Positions 42,510 through 52,115 of a stretch of 64,000 nucleotides of DNA are shown here, in pieces. The stretch lies in assembly GCF_032918005.1 (NCBI RefSeq), contig NZ_CP136628.1, positions 4,325,501-4,389,500 on the forward strand, written 5' to 3'. The stretch comes from Bradyrhizobium sp. NDS-1 (GTDB lineage Bacteria > Pseudomonadota > Alphaproteobacteria > Rhizobiales > Xanthobacteraceae). The notes beneath the pieces are model-generated. The model saw only the letters and a list, made by a program, of their open reading frames with translations, ran no database searches and was not told the origin of the DNA. Position 1 is the stretch's first letter, and each line of letters begins with the position of its first letter. The translations under genes and the position numbers were made by a program.

Positions 42510-43307
42510 TCAATGCCGGTACTGCGGCTCCTCCGCATCGAGCTGCCTGCGGATCGCGGCGAGATGCAGCCGTGCGGATTCGCTATCGCCCTCACGCATC
42601 TGCCTGTAGGTTTCGGCCGCAACGGCGGGATCGACCGGCAGCACCTTTCGTCCCGTCGACATCGCCAACACCTGCACCTCGGCGGCACGTTCGAGATAGT
42701 AGAGATCGTCCCAGGCCTCCGCGATGGTCGGTGCCAGCACCATCACGCCGTGATGCTTCATGAAGATGATGTCGGCATCGCCGACGGCGGACGCGATGCG
42801 CGCCCCTTCCTGGTTGTCCAGCGCGAGGCCGTTGTAGTCGCGGTCGACGGCGGTGCGGCCATAGAACTTCAGCGCGGTCTGGCCGGCCCAGATCAGGGGC
42901 TCGCCTTCGGTCATCGACAGCGCGGTGGCATAGGGCATGTGGGTGTGGAAGGCGACTCTCGCGCGCGGCAGGCGCTTGTGCATCTCGGCATGAATGTAGA
43001 AGGCGGTCGCCTCGGGCACACCCTCGCCGTCGAGCACGTTGCCGTGGAAGTCGCAGATCAGGAGCCTGGACGCGGTCAGCTCGCGAAAGGCGTAGCCGTA
43101 GGGGTTGACGAGGAACAGATCGTCATGGCCGGGCACGACGGCCGAGAAGTGGTTGCAGATGCCTTCTTCAAAGCCATTGCGCGCCGCCATGCGGAAACAG
43201 GCGGCGAGGTCCTCGCGTGCAGTGCGGATCGCATCGGTAGCGAGATCCGGCCGGTTCGACCGGAATGGCGCTGATGCGGGTGAGGAAGCGTGAAGGCTGT
43301 GCGCCAT
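42510..43307 (-). CDS. class II aldolase/adducin family protein
   Basis: 265 aa from ATG 43307 (an ATG at 43319 is possible). Zinc-ligand motifs HTHMPYATALS and KHHGVMVLA, plus NHFSAVVPGHDDLFLVNPYG. Such proteins act as fuculose-type aldolases, decarboxylases or epimerases. It is followed on the same strand upstream by an SDR, 98 bases away, which may act on the same metabolite. Confidence 0.88.
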   Translation of the reverse strand: MAHSLHASSPASAPFRSNRPDLATDAIRTAREDLAACFRMAARNGFEEGICNHFSAVVPGHDDLFLVNPYGYAFRELTASRLLICDFHGNVLDGEGVPEATAFYIHAEMHKRLPRARVAFHTHMPYATALSMTEGEPLIWAGQTALKFYGRTAVDRDYNGLALDNQEGARIASAVGDADIIFMKHHGVMVLAPTIAEAWDDLYYLERAAEVQVLAMSTGRKVLPVDPAVAAETYRQMREGDSESARLHLAAIRRQLDAEEPQYRH

Positions 43308-43404
43308 GGCGAAGGACACCTCTGTTGGTCGAGAGCTGCCCCTCGTTGTACAGGCGCTGCGCCTGCACGTCAGCCCCTGCGCGTGCCGCCCTGCCCTGCG
43401 CGGC

Positions 43405-44214
43405 TCAGGCCCGCCGCAGCACGCCGCCCGCGTTCATGCCACCGTCGATGACGAGTTCGCTGCCGGTGAGGTAGCGCGAGGCATCGGAGGCCAGATACAG
43501 CACGCCGGAGGCGATCTCCGCCGCCTGGCCGGCGCGGCCGAGCGGCGTGACGACCTTCGCACGCTCCTCCGGATCGATCGGCGCGTTCTGGCCGGCGCCG
43601 GTCGCGCCCGTCGGGATCTTGCCCCAGATCGGCGTGTCGATGATGCCGGGATGAACCGAGTTGACGCGGATGCCGTCGCCCGCCGCAGCGCATTCCATCG
43701 CGATCGACTTGGCGAACAACCGCACGCCGCCCTTGGTCGCTGAATAGGCCGACAACCCGGGCGAACCGCGCAGGCCCGCCAGCGACGACATCATGATGAT
43801 CGAACCGCCACCATGCTTGCGCATCAGGGGCAGGCAATGCTTGACCGAGAGAAACACGCCGTCGAGGTTGATCGCGTTCTGCTTGCGCCAGTCGGCAAGC
43901 GTCATGTCCACGATCGAAGGCACGGCAATGCCGATGCCGGCGTTGGAGACCATGATGTCGAGCCGGCCGTAGCGCTTGGCGACTTCGGTGACGATCTCGA
44001 TCCAGCGCTCCTCGCTGGTGACGTCCTGCTCAAGGAAGATCGCCTTGCCGCCGGCTTTCGTCACGCGCTTGGCGAGTTCGGGGCCGCGCAACTCATCGAT
44101 GTCGGTGATGACGACGGTCGCGCCCTCGCGCGCGAACAGCTCGACGATGGCTTCACCGATACCTGAGGCCCCGCCCGTCACCAGCGCGACCTTGCCCTCA
44201 ACCTGCCCTGCCAT
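43405..44214 (-). CDS. short-chain dehydrogenase/reductase
   Basis: 269 aa. NAD-binding TGGASGIG at 13-20, with Asp at the end of beta-2 (ITDID) indicating NAD preference. NAG motif SNAGIGIA, catalytic Ser in MMSSLAGL, YSATK, and the C-terminal DGGMNAGG. A cytosolic alcohol/sugar dehydrogenase of unknown substrate. Confidence 0.9.
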   Translation of the reverse strand: MAGQVEGKVALVTGGASGIGEAIVELFAREGATVVITDIDELRGPELAKRVTKAGGKAIFLEQDVTSEERWIEIVTEVAKRYGRLDIMVSNAGIGIAVPSIVDMTLADWRKQNAINLDGVFLSVKHCLPLMRKHGGGSIIMMSSLAGLRGSPGLSAYSATKGGVRLFAKSIAMECAAAGDGIRVNSVHPGIIDTPIWGKIPTGATGAGQNAPIDPEERAKVVTPLGRAGQAAEIASGVLYLASDASRYLTGSELVIDGGMNAGGVLRRA

Positions 44215-44249
44215 GTTTCACTCCCTTTTTTTGTTGTTTGAAGCAGCGG

Positions 44250-46091
44250 CTATCTAATCACGGATGGCCCCTGGTCCGGTAGCGCGACGTCGATGACGCG
44301 GAACTGCACGCGTTCTGTGCCCTGATAGCGATCGACCGCGAGCGAGCCCGCGACATGCAGTTGCTGGCCGCGATTGGCGAGCAGCGCGTTTCCGAGCTTC
44401 TGGCCGACCGAGCGGAATGCGATGCCGTTGACGATGGCGCCGTCGCCCGACTTGAAACGCAGACGCAGATGCGCCTGCCCGACTTCGTCGGCAAAGACCA
44501 GCTGGTGCGCCGGCAGCGCCAGCACGGCTTCCGGATTGCCGCTCCCGAAAGGACCGGCGCGGTTCAGCGTCGCCGCAAGCTCGGTCGTCACCGCGCGTGC
44601 GGAGACCGCGCCGTCGATATAGAGCTCGTTGACGTGGCGGGCCTCGGCGACGTCCTGCGCCAGCGCGTTCTCGAGATAAGCGCGGAATTCGGCGAGCTTT
44701 TCTTTCCGCAGCGTCACGCCGGCGGCCATCGCGTGGCCGCCGCCCTTGAGCAGAATCCCGTCGGCCACCGCCTGCCGCACCGCCTTGCCGAGATCGACGC
44801 CGGCGATCGAGCGCCCCGAGCCGGTGCCGATGCCACCAGGCTCGAGAGCAATGGCGAAAGCCGGTCGCGAGAACTTCTCCTTGAGCCGGGAGGCCACGAG
44901 GCCGACGACGCCGGGATGCCAGCCTTCGGACGCCGTGACGATGACGCCGAGCTTGTCCTCGAGCCCGATCGAGGCCAGCGCTTCGGCTTCGGCCTGGGCT
45001 TCGGCGGCCTGCTCGATGACGCGGCGCTCGCTGTTGAGACGGTCGAGCTCGGCCGCGATCCGCGCGGCCTCGACGCTATCGCCCTCCAACAGCAGCCGCA
45101 CGCCGAGATCGGCGCGGCCGATGCGGCCGCCGGCATTGATGCGCGGCCCCAGCATAAAGCCGAGATGCCAGGCCTCCGGCGGGCCGTTGAGTCGTGCCAC
45201 GTCCATCAGCGCGGTATGGCCGACATGGTCGCGACGCCGCATCGCGATCAGCCCCTTGGCAACGAAGGCGCGGTTGAGGCCAACCAGCGGGGCAACATCG
45301 GCAACGGTGCCGAGCGCGACGTGATGCAGCATGCCGAGCAGATCGGGCTCAGGCATCTCCGCGCTCCAGAACCCGCGCTGGCGCAACTCGCGATTGACCG
45401 CCACCAGCGTAACCAGCACGAGGCCGACGGCGGCGAGATGGCCAAGGCCGGAGAGATCGTCGAGCCGGTTCGGATTGACCAGCGCATCGACCTCCGGCAG
45501 CTCCGTGCCGGCCTGGTGGTGGTCGATCACGACCACGGACATGCCGAGCCGTTTCGCTTCAGCCAGCGGCTCGATGCTGGTGGTACCGCAATCGACGGTG
45601 ACGAGCAGCGTCGCACCCTTGGCCGCGAGCCCGCGCACCGCGTCGACGTTGGGGCCATAGCCCTCGAAGATGCGGTCGGGAATGTGGATCAGCGGATCGA
45701 GTCCGCAATGGCGCAGGTGCCAGGCCAGCAACGCCGCAGAGGTCGCGCCGTCGACGTCGTAGTCGCCGAAGATCGCGACCTTCTCCCCCTTTGTCGCGGC
45801 ATCCGCGATCCGTTTGGCCGCCGCTTCCATCTCCGTGACCGTGAACGGGTCCGGCAGAAGCTTGCGGATGGTCGGATCGAGGAAGTCGGCAACAGCGTCG
45901 ATATCGACGCCGCGGCCCGCCAGCACGCGCGCCAGCAGCTCCGGGAGCTGGTGCCGTTGCACGATGGCAAGCGCCTTGGCCGCCCCGCGCGCGTCGAGCC
46001 GGTCGAGCCAGAGCTTGTCGGTGAGCGAGCGCGCGACACCCAGGAACGCTCGGGGCGCTTCGACGGGCAAGGCGGTGGCGGGCGGCGTCAT
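44250..46091 (-). CDS. recJ: single-stranded-DNA-specific exonuclease RecJ
   Basis: 613 aa. DHH-family motifs IFGDYDVDGATSA near 107-120 and VVIDHHQAG near 190. The DHHA1 domain carries GGGHAMAAGVTL and the C-terminal OB region IVNGIAFRS. A 5'-3' exonuclease in recombination and mismatch repair. Normal length. Monocistronic. Confidence 0.95.
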   Translation of the reverse strand: MTPPATALPVEAPRAFLGVARSLTDKLWLDRLDARGAAKALAIVQRHQLPELLARVLAGRGVDIDAVADFLDPTIRKLLPDPFTVTEMEAAAKRIADAATKGEKVAIFGDYDVDGATSAALLAWHLRHCGLDPLIHIPDRIFEGYGPNVDAVRGLAAKGATLLVTVDCGTTSIEPLAEAKRLGMSVVVIDHHQAGTELPEVDALVNPNRLDDLSGLGHLAAVGLVLVTLVAVNRELRQRGFWSAEMPEPDLLGMLHHVALGTVADVAPLVGLNRAFVAKGLIAMRRRDHVGHTALMDVARLNGPPEAWHLGFMLGPRINAGGRIGRADLGVRLLLEGDSVEAARIAAELDRLNSERRVIEQAAEAQAEAEALASIGLEDKLGVIVTASEGWHPGVVGLVASRLKEKFSRPAFAIALEPGGIGTGSGRSIAGVDLGKAVRQAVADGILLKGGGHAMAAGVTLRKEKLAEFRAYLENALAQDVAEARHVNELYIDGAVSARAVTTELAATLNRAGPFGSGNPEAVLALPAHQLVFADEVGQAHLRLRFKSGDGAIVNGIAFRSVGQKLGNALLANRGQQLHVAGSLAVDRYQGTERVQFRVIDVALPDQGPSVIR

Positions 46092-46373
46092 GATTCGAGA
46101 GCGATCTTTGGGAACTCGGGACCCCGGACGAACACGCAGGGCGTCCGGTCACTGGCCGATTGGCCGGGAATCCGCCGAGCTTTGCAACGGCGGCGGTCCA
46201 CAAAGCGGTGGATGGCTGCCCGGCAGGGCTCAGTGACTATCATTTGGGCACCCGGCCGAACAGCAAATTAAGCAGGCGTTAGGCGGAATCTTCGAAAAAG
46301 ACTCGTATTCGATCTGTAATTTGTCAGTTCCGGGTTCGTTGCAGATCAACCTCATTGCCAAGGGAAGTCCCCG

Positions 46374-47450
46374 ATGTCTGCTGCGCTGGGTCTGAAAGCC
46401 AAGCCGATCGCCACAGAACCCGCCGACGATGATTCCGACATCTCCGCGCTGATCAACCGCCTGACCGCGGAGGTCAACCAGATCGCGGTCGACAAGACCA
46501 AGTCGATCCAGCAGATCACCAACCAGATGAAGATGCTGGCGCTGAACGCGCTGATCGAGAGCTCGCGCGCCGGCGCGCAAGGCGCCGGCTTTGCGGTGGT
46601 GGCCCAGGAGGTGCGCGGCGTCGGACAGCAGGTCGAGACCATCGCACGCGAGCTCGAAAGCCAGCTGACGAAGCGCACCGGCGATCTCGTCTCCTCGATC
46701 GAGCGCATGAGCCAGCGTTCGCGCGGCGAGCGCATGATGGACCTGTCGCTGAACGCGATCGAGCTGATCGACCGCAACCTCTATGAACGCACCTGCGACG
46801 TGCGCTGGTGGGCGACCGATTCCGCCGTGGTCGATTGCGCGGCCTCCCCCAGTGCGGCGGCCGTCTCGCACGCCTCGCAGCGCCTCGGCGTGATCCTCGG
46901 AGCCTACACCGTTTATCTCGACCTCTGGCTCTGCGACCTCGACGGCAACGTCATCGCCAACGGCCGTGCCGACCGCTTTCGCGTCGTCGGTCAGAACATC
47001 GCCCACACAAAATGGTTTCGCGACGCGCACAGCCTGCGCTCCGGTGACGACTACGTCGCCGGCGACGTCGAGAACCAGCCGCTGCTCGGCAACGCGCAGG
47101 TCGCGACCTATTGCGCCAGCGTCCGCGCCGGCGGCCAGGCCAACGGCGCCCCGATCGGCGTGCTCGCCATCCATTTCGACTGGGAGCCGCAGGCCCGTGC
47201 CATCGTGCAGGGCGTGCGCATCGGCGACAGCGACAGGGCCCGCGTGCTGCTGGTCGATTCCAACCTGCGCGTCATCGCAGCGTCCGACGGCCAGGGCATC
47301 CTCAGCGAACGCCTCTCGATCTCGCTGAACGGCCAGCGCTCCGGCTTCTATCACGACCGCAACGGCTCGCTGGTCGCCTTTCATGCAACGCCGGGTTACG
47401 AGACCTATCGGGGCCTCGGCTGGTACGGGGTGATCATCTGCGGTGCCTGA
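46374..47450 (+). CDS. soluble chemoreceptor-like protein: N-terminal MCP tip, C-terminal Cache-like domain
   Basis: 358 aa with no membrane segment or signal peptide. Residues 20-115 are a shortened methyl-accepting signalling hairpin: IQQITNQMKMLALNALIESS, RAGAQGAGFAVVAQEVRGVG is the CheA/CheW-binding tip. Residues 120-358 form a Cache/PAS-like sensor (YLDLWLCDLDGNVIANGRAD, GQNIAHTKWFRDAHSL, IGVLAIHFDWEPQA, RVLLVDSNLRVIA). The order is reversed relative to ordinary receptors. Probably a cytosolic signal input to a chemotaxis-like array; no che genes are nearby. Confidence 0.8.
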   Translation: MSAALGLKAKPIATEPADDDSDISALINRLTAEVNQIAVDKTKSIQQITNQMKMLALNALIESSRAGAQGAGFAVVAQEVRGVGQQVETIARELESQLTKRTGDLVSSIERMSQRSRGERMMDLSLNAIELIDRNLYERTCDVRWWATDSAVVDCAASPSAAAVSHASQRLGVILGAYTVYLDLWLCDLDGNVIANGRADRFRVVGQNIAHTKWFRDAHSLRSGDDYVAGDVENQPLLGNAQVATYCASVRAGGQANGAPIGVLAIHFDWEPQARAIVQGVRIGDSDRARVLLVDSNLRVIAASDGQGILSERLSISLNGQRSGFYHDRNGSLVAFHATPGYETYRGLGWYGVIICGA

Positions 47451-47494
47451 GGCGCCTCGCAAGATCGGACGGGTAGCCCGCTCTCAACAAGATT

Positions 47495-47522
47495 CGCGAA
47501 AACAACCCCATGCACAGTAGCC
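47495..47522. repeat. 28-base interspersed repeat, copy B
   Basis: Exact reverse complement of 25164-25191. It lies 45 bases past the stop of the chemoreceptor-like gene. Confidence 0.75.
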
Positions 47523-47749
47523 AAGGGGTTGTCTTCCCTGGTTGTTTTTGCACGCGCCAAAATTCTTGGACACGTCGGGCAAAACAGGAGCAACCTGCCA
47601 AGGGCGCCATCGCGGCACATTTGTTCTTGCAACGACCGTCTCGATAAAAATGCCTTCGGGCGCGGCGATCTAGCACACACTCTCCACAACGGCAGCCCGA
47701 CACATCCTTGCTCTCGCTCTTGTGTTGGGGAACAATGCCCGGCAATGAA

Positions 47750-47779
47750 AGAGCCCTACCGTGGGCTCTCGAGCTTTTT
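47750..47779 (+). terminator. terminator-like hairpin before the DUF3302 gene
   Basis: AGAGCCC (47750-47756) and GGGCTCT (47763-47769) with a 6-base loop, followed by CGAGCTTTTT. Being only 30 bases upstream of a start codon, it could terminate upstream transcription or act as a leader element. Confidence 0.5.
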
Positions 47780-47808
47780 CTTGCGGGGCAACGAGCTTGA
47801 GCGAACAA

Positions 47809-48234
47809 ATGCATCCGGCAGCGCCCCATCACCTGCCGTTCTTCGTGCCTGGACCTGACGGCTCGGACGCCCTGATGGTCGTCATGGCCATTTTCCTCAT
47901 TGCCGTCGTGTTGTGGGTGGGTACGCTCTATTGGAAGCTGCACAGCCTTCCGGAGCGGATGGCGCACAAATCGCAGAAGCTGCAATTCGAGCTTGTCGCC
48001 GTGCTCGGACTCATCTCGCTGTTCACACACATGCACATCTTCTGGATCGCAGGCCTCCTTCTCGCGATGATCGATCTGCCGGACTTCTCCACGCCGCTGC
48101 GCACCATCGCCGGCTCGGTGGAGCGGATCGCCGATGCAGCGCCGCAGACCCGGCAACCGGCAACCGAAGCCGAGCTGTCCGGCAATTCCGGCACCAAGAA
48201 TGCGCCGCACGAGGGAGTTCAAGGTCATGCTTGA
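47809..48234 (+). CDS. DUF3302 (YiaW-type) membrane protein
   Basis: 141 aa from ATG 47809 (a TTG at 47797 is possible). Two hydrophobic segments (ALMVVMAIFLIAVVLWVGTL; LISLFTHMHIFWIAGLLLAM) around the conserved LYWKLHSLPERMAHKSQKLQ stretch of DUF3302. Overlaps the HlyD gene by 8 bases, the same pair as yiaW-yiaV in E. coli. Confidence 0.85.
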   Translation: MHPAAPHHLPFFVPGPDGSDALMVVMAIFLIAVVLWVGTLYWKLHSLPERMAHKSQKLQFELVAVLGLISLFTHMHIFWIAGLLLAMIDLPDFSTPLRTIAGSVERIADAAPQTRQPATEAELSGNSGTKNAPHEGVQGHA

Positions 48235-49459
48235 ACTCCTGCTCTGCTCGCTCGTGACGATCCTCCCGGACTACCTCTATCGGCGCTATCGGCAGGGTAA
48301 GCGGTTCGGCAAGGAGATAACGCTCTTCTCGGTCTGGTACGAGCTGAGGTGGGGCATCACCAGTTGCCTGATGCTGACCATCGCGCTGATCACCATGATC
48401 TTCTACTATCATCCTTCGACCAGTTCGGCGACGCTCTACTTCCGCACCGTGCCGATCCTGCCCGAAGTCGCCGGCCGCGTCGCCGAGGTCAACGTCGATT
48501 ACAGCGCGCCCGTCAAGAAAGGCGACGTGCTCTTCCGGCTGGACAGCGCCAAGCAGCAGGCGGCACTCGAGACGGCAAAACGAAAGGTCGCCGAGGTCGA
48601 TGCCTCACTGATCAGCGCGCGGGCCGATGTGGTCAAGGCGGACGCCCAAATCGGAGAAGCGAAGGCGGCCTGGCAGCAAGCGAGGGACGAGCTCGACACC
48701 AAGAGCGAATTGCAGCGGCGCAATCCCGGAATCGTGCCGCAGCGCGACATCGAAAAACTCCAGGTCATCGTCGATCAGCGGCAGGCGGGCGTCGATGCCG
48801 CCAGTGCCGCCAGGGAGGCTTCGACCCTGCGAATCTCGACGCTTCTGCCCGCCGAGAAGGCGAGTGCCGAGGCGGCCATGGCAGAGGCGCAAGTGGACCT
48901 CGACAAGACCTCAATTCGAGCCGGCATCGATGGACGCGTGGAGCAATTCCTTCTGCGTACCGGCGATGTCGTCAATCAGATGATGCGGCCGGCTGGCGTC
49001 TTGATTCCGGATGGCGCTGGCCGGCGCTCATTGCAGGCTGGCTTCGGCCAGATCGAAGCCCAGGTCATACGACCTGGCATGCTTGCGGAGGCGACTTGCA
49101 TCTCGAAGCCGTGGGTCATCATTCCGCTCGTGGTCACTGGCGTGCAGGACTACATCGCCGCAGGACAATTCCGCTCGGGCGAACAGCTCATTGATCCGCA
49201 AAATCTGCGGCAGCCCGGCACGATCCTGGCATTTCTGGAGCCGCTCTATAAGGGCGGGCTCGAGGGCGTCACGCCAGGATCGGCCTGCATGGTCAACGCC
49301 TATACGAGCAACCATGATGCGATTGCGGACCCCAAGACCGGCGCACTCAAGGGATTTGCCTTGCATGTGGTCGATGCGACGGGGCTCGTGCATGCCCTTC
49401 TGTTGCGCATTCAAGCCCTGCTGCTGCCGGTCAAGACACTGGTGCTGAGCGGCCACTGA
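48227..49459 (+). CDS. HlyD-family membrane fusion protein (YiaV-type)
   Basis: 410 aa from ATG 48227. Membrane anchor near 45-63 (GITSCLMLTIALITMIFYY), then the biotinyl-lipoyl-like segment (VPILPEVAGRVAEVNVDYSA), a long helical hairpin (90-220), and the second half of the lipoyl domain (IRAGIDGRVEQFLLRTGDVV). An inner-membrane adaptor. With DUF3302 it forms a two-gene unit without its own transporter or outer-membrane channel. Confidence 0.88.
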   Translation: MLELLLCSLVTILPDYLYRRYRQGKRFGKEITLFSVWYELRWGITSCLMLTIALITMIFYYHPSTSSATLYFRTVPILPEVAGRVAEVNVDYSAPVKKGDVLFRLDSAKQQAALETAKRKVAEVDASLISARADVVKADAQIGEAKAAWQQARDELDTKSELQRRNPGIVPQRDIEKLQVIVDQRQAGVDAASAAREASTLRISTLLPAEKASAEAAMAEAQVDLDKTSIRAGIDGRVEQFLLRTGDVVNQMMRPAGVLIPDGAGRRSLQAGFGQIEAQVIRPGMLAEATCISKPWVIIPLVVTGVQDYIAAGQFRSGEQLIDPQNLRQPGTILAFLEPLYKGGLEGVTPGSACMVNAYTSNHDAIADPKTGALKGFALHVVDATGLVHALLLRIQALLLPVKTLVLSGH

Positions 49460-49558
49460 TCCCGGAGATTCAGAATAGGCTCAGGATCGTGACGGGCCTA
49501 TGCGCTCGCAACATGGCTCGCGAGCCTCTAGAGTCGTCGGGCGAAAGTCACCGTCGGT

Positions 49559-50569
49559 TCACCGAGGACGTTTTGTGGCAGTCGCCATCTCCGCCGCCAG
49601 CAGCAGCGCGGCACGGCTCGCGCCGATCGATGCGACGCCCTGCCCTGCGATGTCGTAGGCGGTGCCGTGCGCGGGCGTGCAGATCGGGAACGGAAAGCCG
49701 CCGAGCAAGGTCACGCCGCGATCGAAGCCCATCAGCTTCATCGCGATCTGGCCCTGGTCGTGATACATCGTCAGCACCGCATCGAAGGCGCCGGCCTTGG
49801 CCCGCAGGAACACGGTGTCGGCGGGAAACGGTCCCTCTGCGGCGATGCCCTCGCGCTGGCCTGCCGTCACACCGGGCGCAATGATGTCGATTTCCTCGCG
49901 GCCGAAATTTCCGCCATCGCCGGCATGCGGATTGAGCCCGGCAACCGCGATGCGGGGGCGTGCGAAGCCGGCATTGCGCATGCAGGCATCGGTCAGCGTC
50001 AGCGCACGGTGGATGCGTTCGCTGGACAGCTTCGCGGCGACGTCCCTGAGCGGGATATGAGAGGTGACGCGTGCGTTCCAGAGCCGGTCCAGCACGTTGA
50101 ACTCGCTCGCGGCGGTCTTGAGGCCGACCACCTCGGCCGAAAACGCGATCTCGTCGTCATATTCGGCGCGGGCGAGCCGCATCGCCTGCTTGTTGAAGGG
50201 CGTAAAGCAGACGGCATCGACGCGACCGTCGCGGCCAAGCTCGAGCGCACGCCGATAGTTCGCCAGTGCGAACCTGCCACCGGCAAGCGTCGCGGTTCTT
50301 GGCTCGACCTCTCTGGGATCAAGGTGACGGAGATCGAGAAACAGCGCATCGCCCTGAGCTGCGCGCGGGTCGGCTCCTTGCTCCACCATCGTCAAGTCCG
50401 CCTTGACGCCGGCGACACGCGCACCCTCGTCGAAGATGCGGCGGTCACCGATGACGACGAGCCGGCAGCTCGCGCGGATGTCGTCCCGCACCACCAGCTT
50501 CGCCGTCAGCTCCGGACTGATGCCGGCGGGATCTCCCATTGCCAATGCAATGAGCGGCTTTGCGGTCAT
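49559..50569 (-). CDS. pdxA: 4-hydroxythreonine-4-phosphate dehydrogenase family protein (PdxA-like)
   Basis: 336 aa. PdxA motifs: ALAMGDPAGISPELTAKL, metal-ligand His in SHIPLRDV and GLNPHAGDGG, and YHDQGQIAMKLMGFDRGV. PdxA oxidises 4-phosphohydroxy-threonine in pyridoxal phosphate synthesis. PdxA2 paralogues act in hydroxy-acid catabolism. Here it overlaps tctA (ATGA) at the end of a carboxylate uptake operon, so a catabolic role is more likely than B6 synthesis; a second copy elsewhere would confirm this. Confidence 0.85.
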   Translation of the reverse strand: MTAKPLIALAMGDPAGISPELTAKLVVRDDIRASCRLVVIGDRRIFDEGARVAGVKADLTMVEQGADPRAAQGDALFLDLRHLDPREVEPRTATLAGGRFALANYRRALELGRDGRVDAVCFTPFNKQAMRLARAEYDDEIAFSAEVVGLKTAASEFNVLDRLWNARVTSHIPLRDVAAKLSSERIHRALTLTDACMRNAGFARPRIAVAGLNPHAGDGGNFGREEIDIIAPGVTAGQREGIAAEGPFPADTVFLRAKAGAFDAVLTMYHDQGQIAMKLMGFDRGVTLLGGFPFPICTPAHGTAYDIAGQGVASIGASRAALLLAAEMATATKRPR

Positions 50570-52104
50570 ATGATCACCTTTTCCTGGGTGGTCGGGTCAG
50601 CCGCGGGAGATGCCGGCTTACGCCAGAGCCGCGCAAGCTGCAGCACGAGCGGAAGCAGCAACAGCGCGATGCCGGCGACGATCAGGCATGTCACCAGCTT
50701 GTTCGCAAAGAAGATCCCCAGGGATCCCTTCGAGATCAGCATCGACTGCCGGAACGCATCCTCGGCCTTGTCGCCGATGACGATTGCGAGCACGAGCGGC
50801 GCCAGCGGATAGAACAGCTTCTTGAAGAGATAACCGACGACACCGAAACCGAGCATCATGATGACGTCGAGATAGGAGTTCGACACCGAATAGGCGCCGA
50901 CGACGCAGATGATCACGATCAGTGGCGCGATCACCACGAAGGGAATGCGCATCAAGGCGGCGAAAACCGGCACGGTGAGCAGCACCAGCACGACGGCGAC
51001 GATGTTGCCGACATACATCGAGGCGATCAGGCCCCAGACGAAATCCTTCTGGTCGACGAACAGCATCGGCCCGGGATTGAGACCCCAGATCATCAGCCCG
51101 CCCATCATGACCGCCGCGGTGGCCGAGCCGGGAATGCCGAGCGACAGCATCGGCAACAGCGCGCTGGTGCCGGCTGCGTGGTCGGCCGTCTCGGGCGAGA
51201 TGATGCCTTCAACCTCGCCGGTGCCGAAATATTGGCCACGGCGCGAGAAGCGGCGGGCGATGCCATAGCTCATGAAGGAGGCCGCGGTCGGGCCGCCCGG
51301 CGTGATCCCCATCCAGCAGCCGATCGCGGCGCTGCGCAGCAAGGCAAGGCCGTGCCACGGCAGGCGGCCAACGGCGCGAAACACCTCGCGCCAATCGATC
51401 TTCGAGGAGACCGCGCGGGCATGAAATTCCTCCTCGACGGCGACCAGCAGCTCGCCGATGCCGAACAGACCCATCACGGCGACGACGAAGCTCACGCCCT
51501 TGACCAGCTCATCGACGCCCATGGTCAGGCGCACGCTGCCGGACACCGTGTCGATGCCGATGGCCGCGATGGCAAAGCCGATCGCCAGCGCCACGACGGT
51601 CTTGATCGGCGCCGAGCCTCCCATGCCGACGAAGCTGGCGAAGGCGAGGAAATAGACCGCAAAATACTCGGCCGGCCCGAAGGCGAGCGCAACCTGCGCC
51701 ACCCAGGATGCGAGGAACGTGATCAGGATGACGCCGATCAGCGCGCCGATCGCCGCCGAGCCGAAGGCGGTCGCGAGCGCCGTGGTCGGCCGGCCGTCGC
51801 GCGCCATGGGGTAACCGTCGAAGGTGGTCGCGACCGACGACGGTTCGCCCGGAATGTTGAACAGGATCGAGGTCACGGAGCCGCCGAACAGCGCGCCCCA
51901 ATACATGCTGGAGAGCAGGATGATCGCCGACACCGGCTGCATGCCGAAGGTGAGCGGCAACAGCAGCGATACCCCGTTCGGCGCGCCCAGTCCCGGCAGC
52001 ACGCCGACGAGAATGCCGAGCAGCACACCGACCACCATCAGCAGCAGATGCGGGACGGTGACCGCGATGGTGAAGCCGTGGAGGAGCTCTGAGAGATTAT
52101 CCAT
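50566..52104 (-). CDS. tctA: tripartite tricarboxylate transporter, large membrane subunit
   Basis: 512 aa with about 10-12 membrane segments. The family's GVLPGLGAPNGVSLLLPLTF motif and the internal GITPGGPTAASFMSYGIAR repeat are both present. Inner-membrane channel of the TctABC secondary transporter, driven by ion gradient. Precedes and overlaps pdxA; 11 bases after tctB. Confidence 0.95.
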   Translation of the reverse strand: MDNLSELLHGFTIAVTVPHLLLMVVGVLLGILVGVLPGLGAPNGVSLLLPLTFGMQPVSAIILLSSMYWGALFGGSVTSILFNIPGEPSSVATTFDGYPMARDGRPTTALATAFGSAAIGALIGVILITFLASWVAQVALAFGPAEYFAVYFLAFASFVGMGGSAPIKTVVALAIGFAIAAIGIDTVSGSVRLTMGVDELVKGVSFVVAVMGLFGIGELLVAVEEEFHARAVSSKIDWREVFRAVGRLPWHGLALLRSAAIGCWMGITPGGPTAASFMSYGIARRFSRRGQYFGTGEVEGIISPETADHAAGTSALLPMLSLGIPGSATAAVMMGGLMIWGLNPGPMLFVDQKDFVWGLIASMYVGNIVAVVLVLLTVPVFAALMRIPFVVIAPLIVIICVVGAYSVSNSYLDVIMMLGFGVVGYLFKKLFYPLAPLVLAIVIGDKAEDAFRQSMLISKGSLGIFFANKLVTCLIVAGIALLLLPLVLQLARLWRKPASPAADPTTQEKVII

Positions 52105-52115
52105 CGACCTCTCCG

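Larger units (their letters stand above)
47451..47808. other. intergenic region with repeat and two hairpins
   Basis: No gene seen. Contains copy B of the 28-base repeat (47495-47522), which forms a hairpin with downstream bases: ACAACCCC at 47502-47509 pairs with GGGGTTGT at 47525-47532. A terminator-like hairpin lies at 47750-47779. Confidence 0.5.

Noticed and set aside
50560..52092. A 510-codon plus-strand open frame
   Set aside because: Mirror of tctA; the translation is mostly Asp/His/Arg.
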